This document shows, one piece after another, positions 51,840 through 61,672 of a DNA stretch of 64,000 nucleotides (the first letter of the stretch is position 1; the number at the start of each line of letters is the position of its first letter). Made by a program: the position numbers and the translations under genes. The notes below the pieces were generated by a model. It was not told where the DNA came from and did no database searches. It saw only the letters and a list, made by a program, of their open reading frames with translations. This stretch comes from Varibaculum massiliense (lineage in GTDB: Bacteria > Actinomycetota > Actinomycetes > Actinomycetales > Actinomycetaceae): NCBI RefSeq assembly GCF_900106855.1, contig NZ_FNWI01000004.1, positions 1,860,001 through 1,924,000 of the forward strand, in the 5' to 3' direction.

Positions 51840-53417
51840 TTAGTCTTCACTGCCTTTACGGCGGCGGCGCCGTGCCCGCCGCGGACGGGGCTGGCGCTGA
51901 GTGCCTGCCCCCTGGTGACTATCGCGTTCCCGGCGCCGATCCCGTCCGCCGCGCGCGCCTTTACCGCGCCTGGAGCGTCCTCGAGAATTATGTCCGCGCC
52001 CAGAGCGTACCCGACCGCGACCACCAGTTTCCCCGAGATCTTCCAACTTTTCGGCGGCTAGACCTGCGCGTTTGCGCATGGACAGGGGCAGACGTCCACC
52101 TGCGTCCTCGGGAATGTCTAAATCAGTATATAGGTGCGTACTGGTGTGGTAGGTTTCCACCGGCTCTTCTATCCCCAGGGATAACTCTTTATTAATCAGC
52201 TTCCAGCGAGGGACATCATCCCAGTCAACAAAGGTAATCGCGGTTCCAGAATTTCCGGCGCGACCAGTACGTCCAATCCGGTGAATATAGATTTTGGCGT
52301 CCTCGGGGCATTGATAGTTAATCACGTGGGTAACGTCATCGACATCAATCCCGCGGGCAGCCACATCGGTGGCTACTAAAACATCTACTTTTCCGTGCCT
52401 AAAAGCCCGCAACGCCTGTTCCCGCGCGCCTTGCCCCAAATCACCGTGGAGGGAGGCAGTTGCGAATCCGCGTTTACCTAAATCTTCCGCCACCCGGGCG
52501 GCAGTGCGTTTAGTGCGCGTGAAAATAATGGTGAGACCGCGCTCGCGGGCCTGCAAGATTCGCGCTACCACCTCGATTTTATTGAGGGCGTGGCAGCGGT
52601 AAATCACTTGCCGGGTGGTTTTTACCGTCGCGCCCTGATCATCGGGATCCTGCGCCCGAATATGGGTGGGATGAGACATATAACGCCTGGCTAGCGCCAC
52701 TACCTCGCCGGGCATAGTAGCTGAAAATAGCATGGTGTGCCGATTTGCCGGGGTGCGTGAAAGTAGCACCTCTACATCTGGAAGGAATCCCAGGTCGAGC
52801 ATTTCATCGGCTTCATCTAGCACCATAGTGCGCACTGACGACAAGCTCAGATGACCCTGTTTCATAAGGTCAATCAGGCGACCGGGGGTACCGACTACAA
52901 TCTCGACTCCCCGTTTCAGGTCTGCAATCTGGGGTTCGAAAGCCCGTCCCCCATAGATTTCACAAATACGTACGCTGCGGTGAGCAGCTGCCTGCGCGGT
53001 TTCCCGCGCCACCTGGATGGCCAGTTCCCGCGTGGGCAACACGATTAGGGCTTGTGGGTGACCGGGATCTAGCAGATCCTCGAAACCGTCCTCACCCGGA
53101 CCAATTACGTTCTCTAGTGCGGGCAGGGCAAACCCTAAGGTCTTGCCGGTGCCGGTCTTGGCTTGCCCGATAATGTCGTGGCGTTCCAAAGCCACCGGTA
53201 AAGTCAGCGCTTGGATGGGGAAGGGGTGCAGGATGTCTACTTCTTTCAGAGCTTCGCAGAGCGGAGCCGAGACCCCAAAATCAGCGAAAGTTTTTCCGGA
53301 AAGATCCATCGAGGAATCGCCCACTACATCGGCTTCTGCCTGCTGAATATGAGGCTCGTGCGCGGCGGAAGTGTCAGCAATTCCACTGGTTGCTTGGATA
53401 TTTTCTTCAGTTGTCAA
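51840..53417 (-). CDS. DEAD-box ATP-dependent RNA helicase (RhlE-like)
   Basis: Unwinds structured RNA. Q-motif 'TFADFGVSAPLCEAL...HPFPIQALTLP', motif I 'IGQAKTGTGKTLGFALP', Ia 'VLPTRELAIQV', II 'VLDEADEMLDLGF', III 'LFSATMPGEV', and VI 'YIHRIGRTGRAGNSGTAITF'. The C-terminus (about residue 465 on) is an Arg/Gly-rich RNA-binding tail (RGRSRRGKGARGGRDRRRER). The start is TTG 53417 (TTG-ACA-ACT), 7 nt after GAAAGG; the longer frame to 53552 has no family support. In mycobacteria the same helicase also neighbours a ferritin-like gene and adnAB. Confidence 0.92.
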   Translation of the reverse strand: MTTEENIQATSGIADTSAAHEPHIQQAEADVVGDSSMDLSGKTFADFGVSAPLCEALKEVDILHPFPIQALTLPVALERHDIIGQAKTGTGKTLGFALPALENVIGPGEDGFEDLLDPGHPQALIVLPTRELAIQVARETAQAAAHRSVRICEIYGGRAFEPQIADLKRGVEIVVGTPGRLIDLMKQGHLSLSSVRTMVLDEADEMLDLGFLPDVEVLLSRTPANRHTMLFSATMPGEVVALARRYMSHPTHIRAQDPDDQGATVKTTRQVIYRCHALNKIEVVARILQARERGLTIIFTRTKRTAARVAEDLGKRGFATASLHGDLGQGAREQALRAFRHGKVDVLVATDVAARGIDVDDVTHVINYQCPEDAKIYIHRIGRTGRAGNSGTAITFVDWDDVPRWKLINKELSLGIEEPVETYHTSTHLYTDLDIPEDAGGRLPLSMRKRAGLAAEKLEDLGETGGRGRVRSGRGHNSRGRSRRGKGARGGRDRRRERDSHQGAGTQRQPRPRRARRRRRKGSED

Positions 53418-53697
53418 TCGAATACCTTTCACGGGGAATTTTCCCCTGGAACTATGTGAGGTAGCCGATCGTGAAAAATCTTGGCTCTCCGCTGAGGAGA
53501 CCGGGGCGAGGCGCCCGGAAAAAATACTTCGTTTACAAAAACGATCGGTCAACCCGTTGTCTTCTTCTCCATCCTAACCGAAGTGCGTACGGGGCAAACA
53601 ATGAGGGTAATGCAGCTTACATCTTTTTATAGGACTGCTATTTTATGGAAGCTGAAGCTACGGGCTTCAAAAGCGAGCAGCAGACCTCCAGGCGGGT

Positions 53698-53703
53698 TAA
53701 TCT
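53698..53703 (+). promoter_or_regulatory. Leaderless -10 box (TAATCT) for the ferritin-like gene
   Basis: TAATCT ends 6 nt before GTG 53710. The AAAAGG spacer is too close to serve as a normal ribosome site. Confidence 0.45.
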
Positions 53704-53709
53704 AAAAGG

Positions 53710-54315
53710 GTGAGTGACGCACAAAGACTAGGACTTATCGGATACTTTACGCTGGCAATGCAACAGCGCCTAGCGAAAGACGCTTCGCTATGTCCCACGG
53801 TAGAGCAAGAAATCGCTTTAGGGCAGATGTCAGCGCGGGCTTGGGACAACTATCAAAAAGTAGCCCAGGTCAGCGAAAACTTAGGGATAGATTTACCCGC
53901 GGAAATGAAACAGTATATGGGGCTAACCGTTCAGCTAGAAGAGCGCCTGCGCCCTACTGACTGGTATGAACGTCTAGTGAAAAGCTACGTAACTATTGGG
54001 GCGATGGCAGACTTTAATCGCTCTTTGACCGCGGGGCTATCCCCGCAGCTACAGGCAGACCTGACCGAGGTTCCTTGGGATTGTGGTCAGGAAGAATGGG
54101 CAGTGCCAGTCATCACCCAGGCTTGCGCCACCCAACCCACGGTTCCGGCGCGGCTTTCACTATGGGGACGGCGGGTACTCGGGGACGTGCGTTCCACGAT
54201 GCGCCAAGCAATCGTTGGCTATCCGGAGCTTGCTGCCGAGGGCGCGCAAGACATCCCGGAAGAAATCAAGGAACATCACCGCGTACGGATGGAACGCACC
54301 GGTCTAAAAGCCTAG
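53710..54315 (+). CDS. Ferritin-like-fold protein (MiaE-related, function unknown)
   Basis: 201 residues, mostly helical, with no signal peptide. Helices such as 'QRLGLIGYFTLAMQQRLAKD', 'VEQEIALGQMSARAWDNYQK' and 'DWYERLVKSYVTIGAMADFN' fit a four-helix ferritin-like bundle with Glu/His-type ligands; related proteins are annotated as tRNA-hydroxylase-like. The assignment leans on synteny: between an RhlE-like helicase and DUF3107/adnAB, as in mycobacteria. No reaction can be claimed. Confidence 0.65.
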   Translation: MSDAQRLGLIGYFTLAMQQRLAKDASLCPTVEQEIALGQMSARAWDNYQKVAQVSENLGIDLPAEMKQYMGLTVQLEERLRPTDWYERLVKSYVTIGAMADFNRSLTAGLSPQLQADLTEVPWDCGQEEWAVPVITQACATQPTVPARLSLWGRRVLGDVRSTMRQAIVGYPELAAEGAQDIPEEIKEHHRVRMERTGLKA

Positions 54316-54413
54316 CGGCAAAGACCGCCCTCAGGTAGAAAGCTACCCAGCAGCCCCTCCAAGCAAGGGGAAGAGGTCGGAATGAAAAAGCTGGTTAAAG
54401 GGCAGGTGCGGGC

Positions 54414-54641
54414 TTACCCGATTCCAAATCCCACCTGTTTAGGTTGTGGCTCGCCCACCTGACAATAGGCGACTAACTGCGGGTTAATCAGCACCTGCTG
54501 GCCGTTTTTATCGGTTAAGCACAGCAACTCTGCTGGCCTTTCTAGGGCAGTCTGTAAAGTAGCTTTGACCTGTGCAGACGTCATCTCTAGTTCCAAATCT
54601 AAAGTTTTTGCTACGCCCTTAAGTCCCAGTGAGATATTCAC
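54414..54641 (-). CDS. DUF3107 protein
   Basis: 75-residue small protein, conserved in actinobacteria beside adnAB (M. tuberculosis TB9.4 type). 'MNISLGLKGVAKTLDLELEM' at the N-terminus and 'LLCLTDKNGQQVLINPQLVA' form the family core. GTG 54641 lies 5 nt after GGAGG. Function unknown. Confidence 0.8.
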   Translation of the reverse strand: MNISLGLKGVAKTLDLELEMTSAQVKATLQTALERPAELLCLTDKNGQQVLINPQLVAYCQVGEPQPKQVGFGIG

Positions 54642-54812
54642 ATTTACCTCCGTTTAAATTACTTTCCTAAAGCTATCCTACCTGCCGGACATCGCTATTG
54701 ATACGATTGCTTGCTAACAGCAAAAGTCGTTTTATTGTCGCGTGACTATCCCCGGTTTTCATGCTGGCTAATCGAGAAATAGTAAACGACTGCAAGCTTA
54801 GGGTTGGATTCT

Positions 54813-54818
54813 TATAAT
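54813..54818 (+). promoter_or_regulatory. Leaderless consensus -10 box (TATAAT) for adnA
   Basis: A perfect TATAAT ends 7 nt before ATG 54826; no ribosome site is present. A weak -35 candidate is CTGCAA (54790-54795), 17 bp upstream. Confidence 0.6.
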
Positions 54819-54825
54819 AGCCTTC

Positions 54826-57800
54826 ATGGCTACCTTGAAACTGCGATACGCTTCTTCTCCACCTGAACTGGAAATACCTCAGATTACTGGGGAGGGCGCC
54901 AGAATCCTTACTCGCCTGGAAAACGGAGAATCTATGGTAGTGAACGGGGTAGAAGGTAGCGGGAAAACTACTTTGGCGCTCGCAGCCATGAAAATGCTGC
55001 ATAATCAGGCAAGTGAAGTCGTGGGGGTAACTCCTTCGCGGGTGCGAGCAGATTACCTAAACACTGCCAAAACTAGCCGAGATCTCCCTATAGCCCGGCC
55101 GTTTATTACCCCCACCGCCTTGGCCTTCCAGGTGTTGAAACAATTCGCCAGTAATCGGCGTGAGCAGCTGCCGGAACCGGTATTGCTGACCGGCTCGCAA
55201 GAAGAGGAACGAATTCAGGATCTTTTAGAACAAGTTCCAAACGTAAAGTGGCCAGAGTACATCGGCCCCGAAGTCAGGCAAACAGAATATTTCCGTGCTG
55301 AAGTGCGCTCCCTTTTTGCAGCTTGTGCCCATTGGGGAATCACTTCCCTGGATTTAGATGCGCTGGGTAGTGAATATCAGGTGCCAGAATGGCGCGCGGC
55401 CGCAGCTCTACTTAGTCATTACGAACCCTCATTTACCGACAATCGTTGGGATGCCGCCCGCATGCAAGATCGCGCCGGTCAGGTGCTCGGAGAGTGGGGA
55501 GAAGACGCCTCTCTATTGTCACCGCCCCACCTTCCAGATTGGGTAATTATTGATGACCTGCAAGATTGTCCGGCTTCAGCCGTGCGACTTTTGATTCAAA
55601 TGGCTAGGCGAGGAGCAAAAATTTTTGCTCTATATAATCCCCAAGCAGCAGTAGAAACCTTCCGTGGTGGGTATCCACAAGGCGCTGAGGAACTAGCCAG
55701 AGAGCTCAGCAGCACGCGGATTACCTTAGAAAATTCATTTCGAGAAACCTCGGGAGGTCTGGGACTTATAGACCCATTAGGAAAGGAAAACGGCAGTGAC
55801 ACTGCTCGAGAGCAAAAGTTTGCCGAGTTTTCAACGCTGTCATCGCAAGCACAGGCAATCGCAGATTATTTTCGTTATCAGCACCTAAAACGCCAGGTTC
55901 CCTGGAAGGATATGGCTATTATCGCTCGCACCCACACCCAACTTGAAGAGGTAGTGTCGCTGCTACAGGGGATGGAGATTCCCGTAAATGAACAGAAACG
56001 ACCAATACTATTCAAATCTAATCAGATAACCGGGGCGTTACTTTCTCTTTTTACTCTTCCGGGGCAAAGTGAGTTAGCGAAGCGGAAAGCCCGACCGGGC
56101 AATGACTCCAGTAAGCAAGACGCAGTTACTTCACCTTCCAAAGAAAACATTTTAGAAGATAAAGTAGTCAACGCTCGCGGGAAAACCATACGCCGCCTCT
56201 TACGTTCCCCGCTATTCTCCCTGGACTCTCTGCAAATGTTGCGTCTAGAGCGCTCCTTAGTCAGCGCTGGAATTGCTTTAGATACTAAGCTTGCAGGATT
56301 TTACAGCTCAATCGGCACTCCTCGTTTTCCCTTAACCCAGGTAAAGATGGTAGAAGGGGGAGAAATTTTCCTTCACTGCCACCAGGTTCTAACCGCTGGG
56401 ATTGGCTGTCTGTCGCTGCCTCCCGTAGAGGCTTTAGAAAACATTTGGCGGCAACTAGACCTGGAAAACGATTGGTATCAGCGTGCCTTGCGGGGAGAAC
56501 GATTTGCTGACCAAGCTTTAGATGCAGTAATCGCATTAGTGCGTCATGCCCAGATTTGGTCGGAGCGTCATTTAAACGCCGATATGAGTGACTACTGCCA
56601 GGTGCTGATGCGTCAAAGTCAAGCTGAGGACGTGTTGACTGGAAATCACGGCTTAGGCTCGGCAGTGGCATTAGAAACCGTGTTTTCAGCGGCCGGACGC
56701 ACCTGGGATACCTGCGCAGTCATTGGAATGCAGGACGGGCAATGGCCGGTGTTTTCCCAGAGTGGATCGCTGATGCGCGTCGAAGAAATATCTGATTTGC
56801 TCCACGCGAAGGCGCTGCTCAGCCCCAGTGGTAAGCTGCAGCTAGTTCCGGGAGAATCCCGTAGTCGTGCCCTCGGGATAGAGCGTTCTTTAGCAAGGTG
56901 CGCCCTCAGTCGAGCCCGTAGCAAGCTGCTGGTGACCGTGCGTTCCGATGCCGAGGAAACCCCCTCCATATTCTATGAAAACCTCTGCAAACAAATCGAA
57001 AAAGGAAAATTCACGCTCGCGCAATATCTGGGCAGCGATTGGGATCAGCCCGCAGAATCTGCTTCCGAAATTAGCAGTGAAAACTACCGGCAGAAACAAT
57101 TATTCCCCTCTTTACGTTCCCTGGTGGCACATCTGAGGGCAGTCCTCGCCACGGGAACCGATAAAGAATTTCGTCACAAAGCCCTAGAAACGTTAGCTTA
57201 CCTGAGCTATCAGGGTGTGCGTGCCGCTAACCCGAATACCTGGCGTCAGGTGGGCAGAGATGAAACTTGGTGGACTAACTCGGCGGGATTAAAACCTGCC
57301 GGTAGTCGGGCGGGAATATCGCCCTCTGCTTTAGAACTGCTGAATAGGTGTGAATTTCGCTGGTTACTTTCCAGGCGGGGTGGAAAAGCAGTGGATGCTA
57401 CCGGTCCGGCAGCTTGGGGTACCCTGGTACACCAGATTGCGGAAGAAATGATCGATAGCAGCTTAGACGAGCGCTTAGAGTTCTTTTATGCAAACTGGCC
57501 ACAGGATAAAGAGGCGTTCTTTTCTCAAAAGGAACTGCAGCGGAAAGAAAATATGGTGCGGCTCCTCAGCCGTTATTTAGATGACCATCAGCAGGCGGCA
57601 GTAACCGAGATTAGTTCCCGTGCCTTGGTGGGGGACACGGCGGCGCTCAATGCCCGGATGGATCGTCTGGAAGCAGGGGAGGAGGGAATCCGCATTGTTG
57701 ATTTCAAGACGGGCGGCGACCTCCCTGCGGATAGCAAAATGGATGAGTGCCTGCAGCTCGCCTGTTATCAGCTGCTGGTTGCCGAGCTCCTGACGAGAGG

Positions 57801-58113
57801 AGACGAGCAGTCTCAAGAATTGCTGGCACCGTTACTGGAGAATGTGGAAAACCGAATTCAAAGCGCCAGTCTAATCGACCTCTCTAATCATGCCAACAAA
57901 AAGGACGTGGGTTCCGAATTTGAGAAAATTCCGAAAGAAAAGTCCCAAAGCCCTTTAACTGATGAAGGAAGAACCAAACTTATAGAAAATATCCTGCAGG
58001 CGGCGCAGGTAGTTTCGGGGGCAGAATTTAAGGCAGTAGAAAATGACAAATGTCGTAACTGTTCCCTGCGTTTTTGCTGCCCGTTAATGAGTGAAGGAGA
58101 ACAGGTGCTATGA
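54826..58113 (+). CDS. adnA: AdnA-like helicase-nuclease subunit
   Basis: First subunit of the actinobacterial AdnAB double-strand-break resection complex. UvrD-like motor: Walker A 'VNGVEGSGKTTLALAAM' (residues of about 38-54) and motif II 'WVIIDDLQDCPASA'. C-terminal RecB-type nuclease: 'LNARMDRLEAGEEGIRIVDF' then 'KTGGDLP', and 'QLACYQLLVAE'. Four iron-sulfur cysteines fit: one in 'LLNRCEFRWLL' (about 842) and three in 'KCRNCSLRFCCPL' (about 1076-1085). 1,095 residues. Overlaps adnB by 4 nt. Confidence 0.9.
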   Translation: MATLKLRYASSPPELEIPQITGEGARILTRLENGESMVVNGVEGSGKTTLALAAMKMLHNQASEVVGVTPSRVRADYLNTAKTSRDLPIARPFITPTALAFQVLKQFASNRREQLPEPVLLTGSQEEERIQDLLEQVPNVKWPEYIGPEVRQTEYFRAEVRSLFAACAHWGITSLDLDALGSEYQVPEWRAAAALLSHYEPSFTDNRWDAARMQDRAGQVLGEWGEDASLLSPPHLPDWVIIDDLQDCPASAVRLLIQMARRGAKIFALYNPQAAVETFRGGYPQGAEELARELSSTRITLENSFRETSGGLGLIDPLGKENGSDTAREQKFAEFSTLSSQAQAIADYFRYQHLKRQVPWKDMAIIARTHTQLEEVVSLLQGMEIPVNEQKRPILFKSNQITGALLSLFTLPGQSELAKRKARPGNDSSKQDAVTSPSKENILEDKVVNARGKTIRRLLRSPLFSLDSLQMLRLERSLVSAGIALDTKLAGFYSSIGTPRFPLTQVKMVEGGEIFLHCHQVLTAGIGCLSLPPVEALENIWRQLDLENDWYQRALRGERFADQALDAVIALVRHAQIWSERHLNADMSDYCQVLMRQSQAEDVLTGNHGLGSAVALETVFSAAGRTWDTCAVIGMQDGQWPVFSQSGSLMRVEEISDLLHAKALLSPSGKLQLVPGESRSRALGIERSLARCALSRARSKLLVTVRSDAEETPSIFYENLCKQIEKGKFTLAQYLGSDWDQPAESASEISSENYRQKQLFPSLRSLVAHLRAVLATGTDKEFRHKALETLAYLSYQGVRAANPNTWRQVGRDETWWTNSAGLKPAGSRAGISPSALELLNRCEFRWLLSRRGGKAVDATGPAAWGTLVHQIAEEMIDSSLDERLEFFYANWPQDKEAFFSQKELQRKENMVRLLSRYLDDHQQAAVTEISSRALVGDTAALNARMDRLEAGEEGIRIVDFKTGGDLPADSKMDECLQLACYQLLVAELLTRGDEQSQELLAPLLENVENRIQSASLIDLSNHANKKDVGSEFEKIPKEKSQSPLTDEGRTKLIENILQAAQVVSGAEFKAVENDKCRNCSLRFCCPLMSEGEQVL

Positions 58114-61100
58114 GTAACGGTCAAAAAATCAAGTATTCTCCCGCGCAAATTGCCGAGGCCATCGGACAGTATCGCCCCAACGAAGATCAGGAAAGGGTGA
58201 TTACTGCCCCAATCAATCAGCCGATGATGGCAATTGCAGGGGCAGGAGCCGGCAAAACCGCCACTATGGCGTTTCGAGTAGTGTACTTGGTGGCTAACGG
58301 GCTGGTAGCTCCCGATCGGGTGCTGGGGCTGACATTTTCTAATAAAGCAGATCGGGAGTTAGCTACTCGCGTGGGTAACTATCTGCAGCATTTAGCAGAT
58401 AGTCCAGAATTTCCGGAGGTGGCAGAATATCTCACCGACAGGGAAACCGGGGGGCTTTCCCGTCCAGTAACTTCCACCTATAATGCTTTCGCTAACCAGA
58501 TAGTGCAACAATATGGTTCCCGCTTGGGAATTTCCCCTGCCTGTGTACTGTTAGATGAGGCGCGGCGCTGGCAGATAATGTATGAAATCGTCAGCAACTG
58601 GACACAGGAACTGAGCGCCGATATTACTATAGGAACTGCAGTTGATAGAGCATTGGCTATCGGTTCTCAGCTGCGCGACCAGCTTTTAGAGACCGAAGAA
58701 GTCTGTAGCGGTTTGAAGGAAATGTTCAAACTCTATAGCGGTGGCAGAGCCCAGGGGAACTCAAAAAATCCCAGCAGTAGTTTGAAAAAATTATTGGACG
58801 CGTTGACTCAAAGGGAGGAATTGTTAGCTATCTGTTCCGAGTACGAAAAGTACAAGCAACATAATGGCTATATCGAATACGCAGATCAAATCTATTATGC
58901 GGCGAAATTGGTTAAGAAATTTCCCGATATTAGGCAGCAGTTTCGTGAACGTTATGACGTGATTTTACTGGATGAGTTCCAAGATACTTCCGTGGCGCAA
59001 CTAGAACTTTTTTCCAATATCTTTACCGGTAAAGGCGCGATGGCAGTCGGTGATCCGAATCAGGCAATCTACGGCTGGCGAGGAGCTTCGGAACTTTCGA
59101 TGCGCGATTTTTTAACCGCTTTCGGGGTGCCATCCGGTGAGGTCGACAAGCATGTCAAGGACATGCCGATTACCTACCGCAACCGGGAAGCGATACTGGC
59201 GGTAGCGAACCAGATTGTGCACCCGTTGAAGCAGCTGGCAGAGGGGGTGAGCGTTCAAGAGGTAGAAAATCAGATTCGTAATCTAATCCAGGCGCAGCAG
59301 CCGAAAATCAAACTTGGATCCGCGCCCTCACCTGATACTTTCGCCCCTCCGGCTTCCTCAGTTAAGGCAAAAGAGCTGGTTACTTGCCCCCAAAAGCGTG
59401 ATGATTCCGGTAACGTTGAAATACATTTCTTTGAGGATAGTGAAAAGGAAGCTGAAGGGATTGCAGATTTTTTTGCTAAGCGTTGGCAGCTGCATGAGGA
59501 AATAATCGCTAAGAATGAGCAGCTACCGCCAGATAAGCAAGAAAGTTTGCCTACCGGAGCGGTTTTGCTGCGTAAACATTCCCAAGGTCCGTTAATCACC
59601 CAGGCATTGCGCCGGAAGGGACTTCCCGTGGAGGTTACCGGGGTTTCCGGTCTCATCTATGATCCTGCAGTTGCCGATGTGATTGCTGCGTTGCAAGTAT
59701 CGGCAGATGCCGGACGGGGAGATGCCCTAATGCGACTGATTACCGGGTGTGGTATCAGCCCGGCCGACATTGATTTGTTGTGGCGCTGGGCGCGCCATTT
59801 AGCCAACCCGGAGGATAACCCGGATATTAATCCCCAACCTTATTTAATGGATGCCCTCGATAATCTGCCGGAGCCTGGCTGGACTGTAAAGGGAACTGGC
59901 AGCGCTTTTAGTACGGAGGCCCGCCGCCGCCTGGATATTTTACGTTCCCAGTTAGCAGAGGTACGCCGCCATATTCACGATCCGTTGGGTTCTTTGGTGC
60001 AGCGCACCATTTTTACCCTGTCTCTGGATTTAGATGTCAAAGTGCGTCCCGATGGGGGACTCTCGCAAGGCTGCCTTGACAGTTTTGTCAAGGTCGCCCG
60101 CGACTACGAGACCAGCGGAGTAAACACCAACCTGCCTAGTTTCTTAGAATGGCTAAAAATGGCTGATAAGCATGAGCGGGGCTTAGATATGCCTCTTCAG
60201 GAGCCTAACCCGAATGCCATCCAGGTCATGACAATCTATGCGGCAAAAGGTTTGGAATGGACTTGGGTGGCAGTTCCTGGTCTCGATGAACCTCCCAGCC
60301 CGGCAAAGTTTGGCGGAAATCTTCCCGACCGCCCGATATCTGCGAGTAAGGGCGAATGTAAAACTTCCTCCTGGACCACTGATCCGAAGATGATTCCCTA
60401 CGACCTGCGTCCCGATAAAGAAGTACTCCCTACTATTGAGCGCGGTCTAGAGGAAAGTGGCTATGACTTCGATACAAGCGTGTTTTCAGAGAATGGGAAA
60501 GTGATAAACAGTTACCAGCTAGCTTTGGGATTTCACTCGCAGCTAGCTGACCGCCGGGTAGCTTATGTGGCTTTCACTCGCGCGGAATCCGAATTATTAC
60601 TCACCGGGAGTGAACACTCGGGAACTGCTACGACTAGGCGAGTGCCCTCACAATTTTTGGCGGAAATAGACTCCAGTGGGAAAATGCGTGATCTGCGAAA
60701 TAGGCTTCCGGGTGAGGATGATGACTGGGAGGCAACACCCCGCCACCTCGAATGGCCTGGTAGCCCCTCTCCAGAGTTAGCCCAACTTTCTGTGGCGGCG
60801 GCCGAGCTGAGCGAGCTAATCGATAATATCCATGCTGATTCTTTCTTACGGGGGTTATTATCCAGTTCCGACGAAGACGAGACACAGGAAATAGCTGCTA
60901 TCCATTCTTCTTGGATGCAACAGGCGGTACAGCTCACCTGTGACCAGCAATCCGAATGGGAAGCCCGCAATCAAGTTCAGCTACCGATTTCCACCGGGGT
61001 AACCCGGGCACGTAAATTGCAGGAAGATCCGGCGGGATTTGCCTTAAGTCAGCGGCGTCCTCTGCCGGATTTCCCGTCGGGGGGCGCTACTTTAGGAACT

Positions 61101-61604
61101 TTATTCCACGAATGGGTAGATCAGGAACTGAGAGGAAAGGTCTATCCCTTATCTAAACATCTGGATAAAAAACTACTTGACGAGTTGAGGTGTTTGCAGA
61201 AGAAATGGCGCGGCGGCAGGATTCATCCCCAGCGCGGCTGGGAGTATATCGATTCCGAGGTTGAATTTGCTGCTCCGATGGCTACTAAATTGGTGGCGCG
61301 AATCGATGCTATTATGCGCAGTCCTAAGACCGGTAAGCTCACCATTATTGACTGGAAAACGGATTATTTGGATCTTGATAGCTCTAACGAGATAGGTGCT
61401 AACAGTCTAGAAGTGGTTAAAAAATATCTCCGGCAAATTAATACCTATCGCCTGGTCTATGCGTTTTCTAAAGGAATGCGGCTGGAAGATATCGGCGCTG
61501 CCCTATACTTTGTGCGCTACGATTTGCTGTGTCCTCTAGATGAGTGGCATGAGCATCTGCACTTGCCGCAAAAACTGGAGGAGCTCTTTCCTGACCTGGT
61601 TTAG
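58110..61604 (+). CDS. adnB: AdnB-like helicase-nuclease subunit
   Basis: Second subunit of AdnAB, probably the lead motor. Walker A 'AIAGAGAGKTATMAFRVVYL' (about 41-60), 'GLTFSNKADRELATRV', Walker B 'YDVILLDEFQDTSVAQLELF', 'VGDPNQAIYGWRGASELSMR', 'TYRNREAILAVAN', 'IYAAKGLEWTWVAVPGLDEP' and 'RVAYVAFTRAESELLLTG' give a complete UvrD/PcrA motor. The C-terminal nuclease has 'GTLFHEWVDQEL' and 'ARIDAIMRSPKTGKLTIIDW' then 'KTDYLD'. 1,164 residues. GAGTGAAGGAGAACAGGTGC precedes the ATG within the adnA end. Confidence 0.9.
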   Translation: MSNGQKIKYSPAQIAEAIGQYRPNEDQERVITAPINQPMMAIAGAGAGKTATMAFRVVYLVANGLVAPDRVLGLTFSNKADRELATRVGNYLQHLADSPEFPEVAEYLTDRETGGLSRPVTSTYNAFANQIVQQYGSRLGISPACVLLDEARRWQIMYEIVSNWTQELSADITIGTAVDRALAIGSQLRDQLLETEEVCSGLKEMFKLYSGGRAQGNSKNPSSSLKKLLDALTQREELLAICSEYEKYKQHNGYIEYADQIYYAAKLVKKFPDIRQQFRERYDVILLDEFQDTSVAQLELFSNIFTGKGAMAVGDPNQAIYGWRGASELSMRDFLTAFGVPSGEVDKHVKDMPITYRNREAILAVANQIVHPLKQLAEGVSVQEVENQIRNLIQAQQPKIKLGSAPSPDTFAPPASSVKAKELVTCPQKRDDSGNVEIHFFEDSEKEAEGIADFFAKRWQLHEEIIAKNEQLPPDKQESLPTGAVLLRKHSQGPLITQALRRKGLPVEVTGVSGLIYDPAVADVIAALQVSADAGRGDALMRLITGCGISPADIDLLWRWARHLANPEDNPDINPQPYLMDALDNLPEPGWTVKGTGSAFSTEARRRLDILRSQLAEVRRHIHDPLGSLVQRTIFTLSLDLDVKVRPDGGLSQGCLDSFVKVARDYETSGVNTNLPSFLEWLKMADKHERGLDMPLQEPNPNAIQVMTIYAAKGLEWTWVAVPGLDEPPSPAKFGGNLPDRPISASKGECKTSSWTTDPKMIPYDLRPDKEVLPTIERGLEESGYDFDTSVFSENGKVINSYQLALGFHSQLADRRVAYVAFTRAESELLLTGSEHSGTATTRRVPSQFLAEIDSSGKMRDLRNRLPGEDDDWEATPRHLEWPGSPSPELAQLSVAAAELSELIDNIHADSFLRGLLSSSDEDETQEIAAIHSSWMQQAVQLTCDQQSEWEARNQVQLPISTGVTRARKLQEDPAGFALSQRRPLPDFPSGGATLGTLFHEWVDQELRGKVYPLSKHLDKKLLDELRCLQKKWRGGRIHPQRGWEYIDSEVEFAAPMATKLVARIDAIMRSPKTGKLTIIDWKTDYLDLDSSNEIGANSLEVVKKYLRQINTYRLVYAFSKGMRLEDIGAALYFVRYDLLCPLDEWHEHLHLPQKLEELFPDLV

Positions 61605-61672
61605 CTGCAGACGCCAGGGATGGTCAGATAGGTTTACGCTGCGCTGGTTTTCCCGCGCGAGGATAAAAACCC

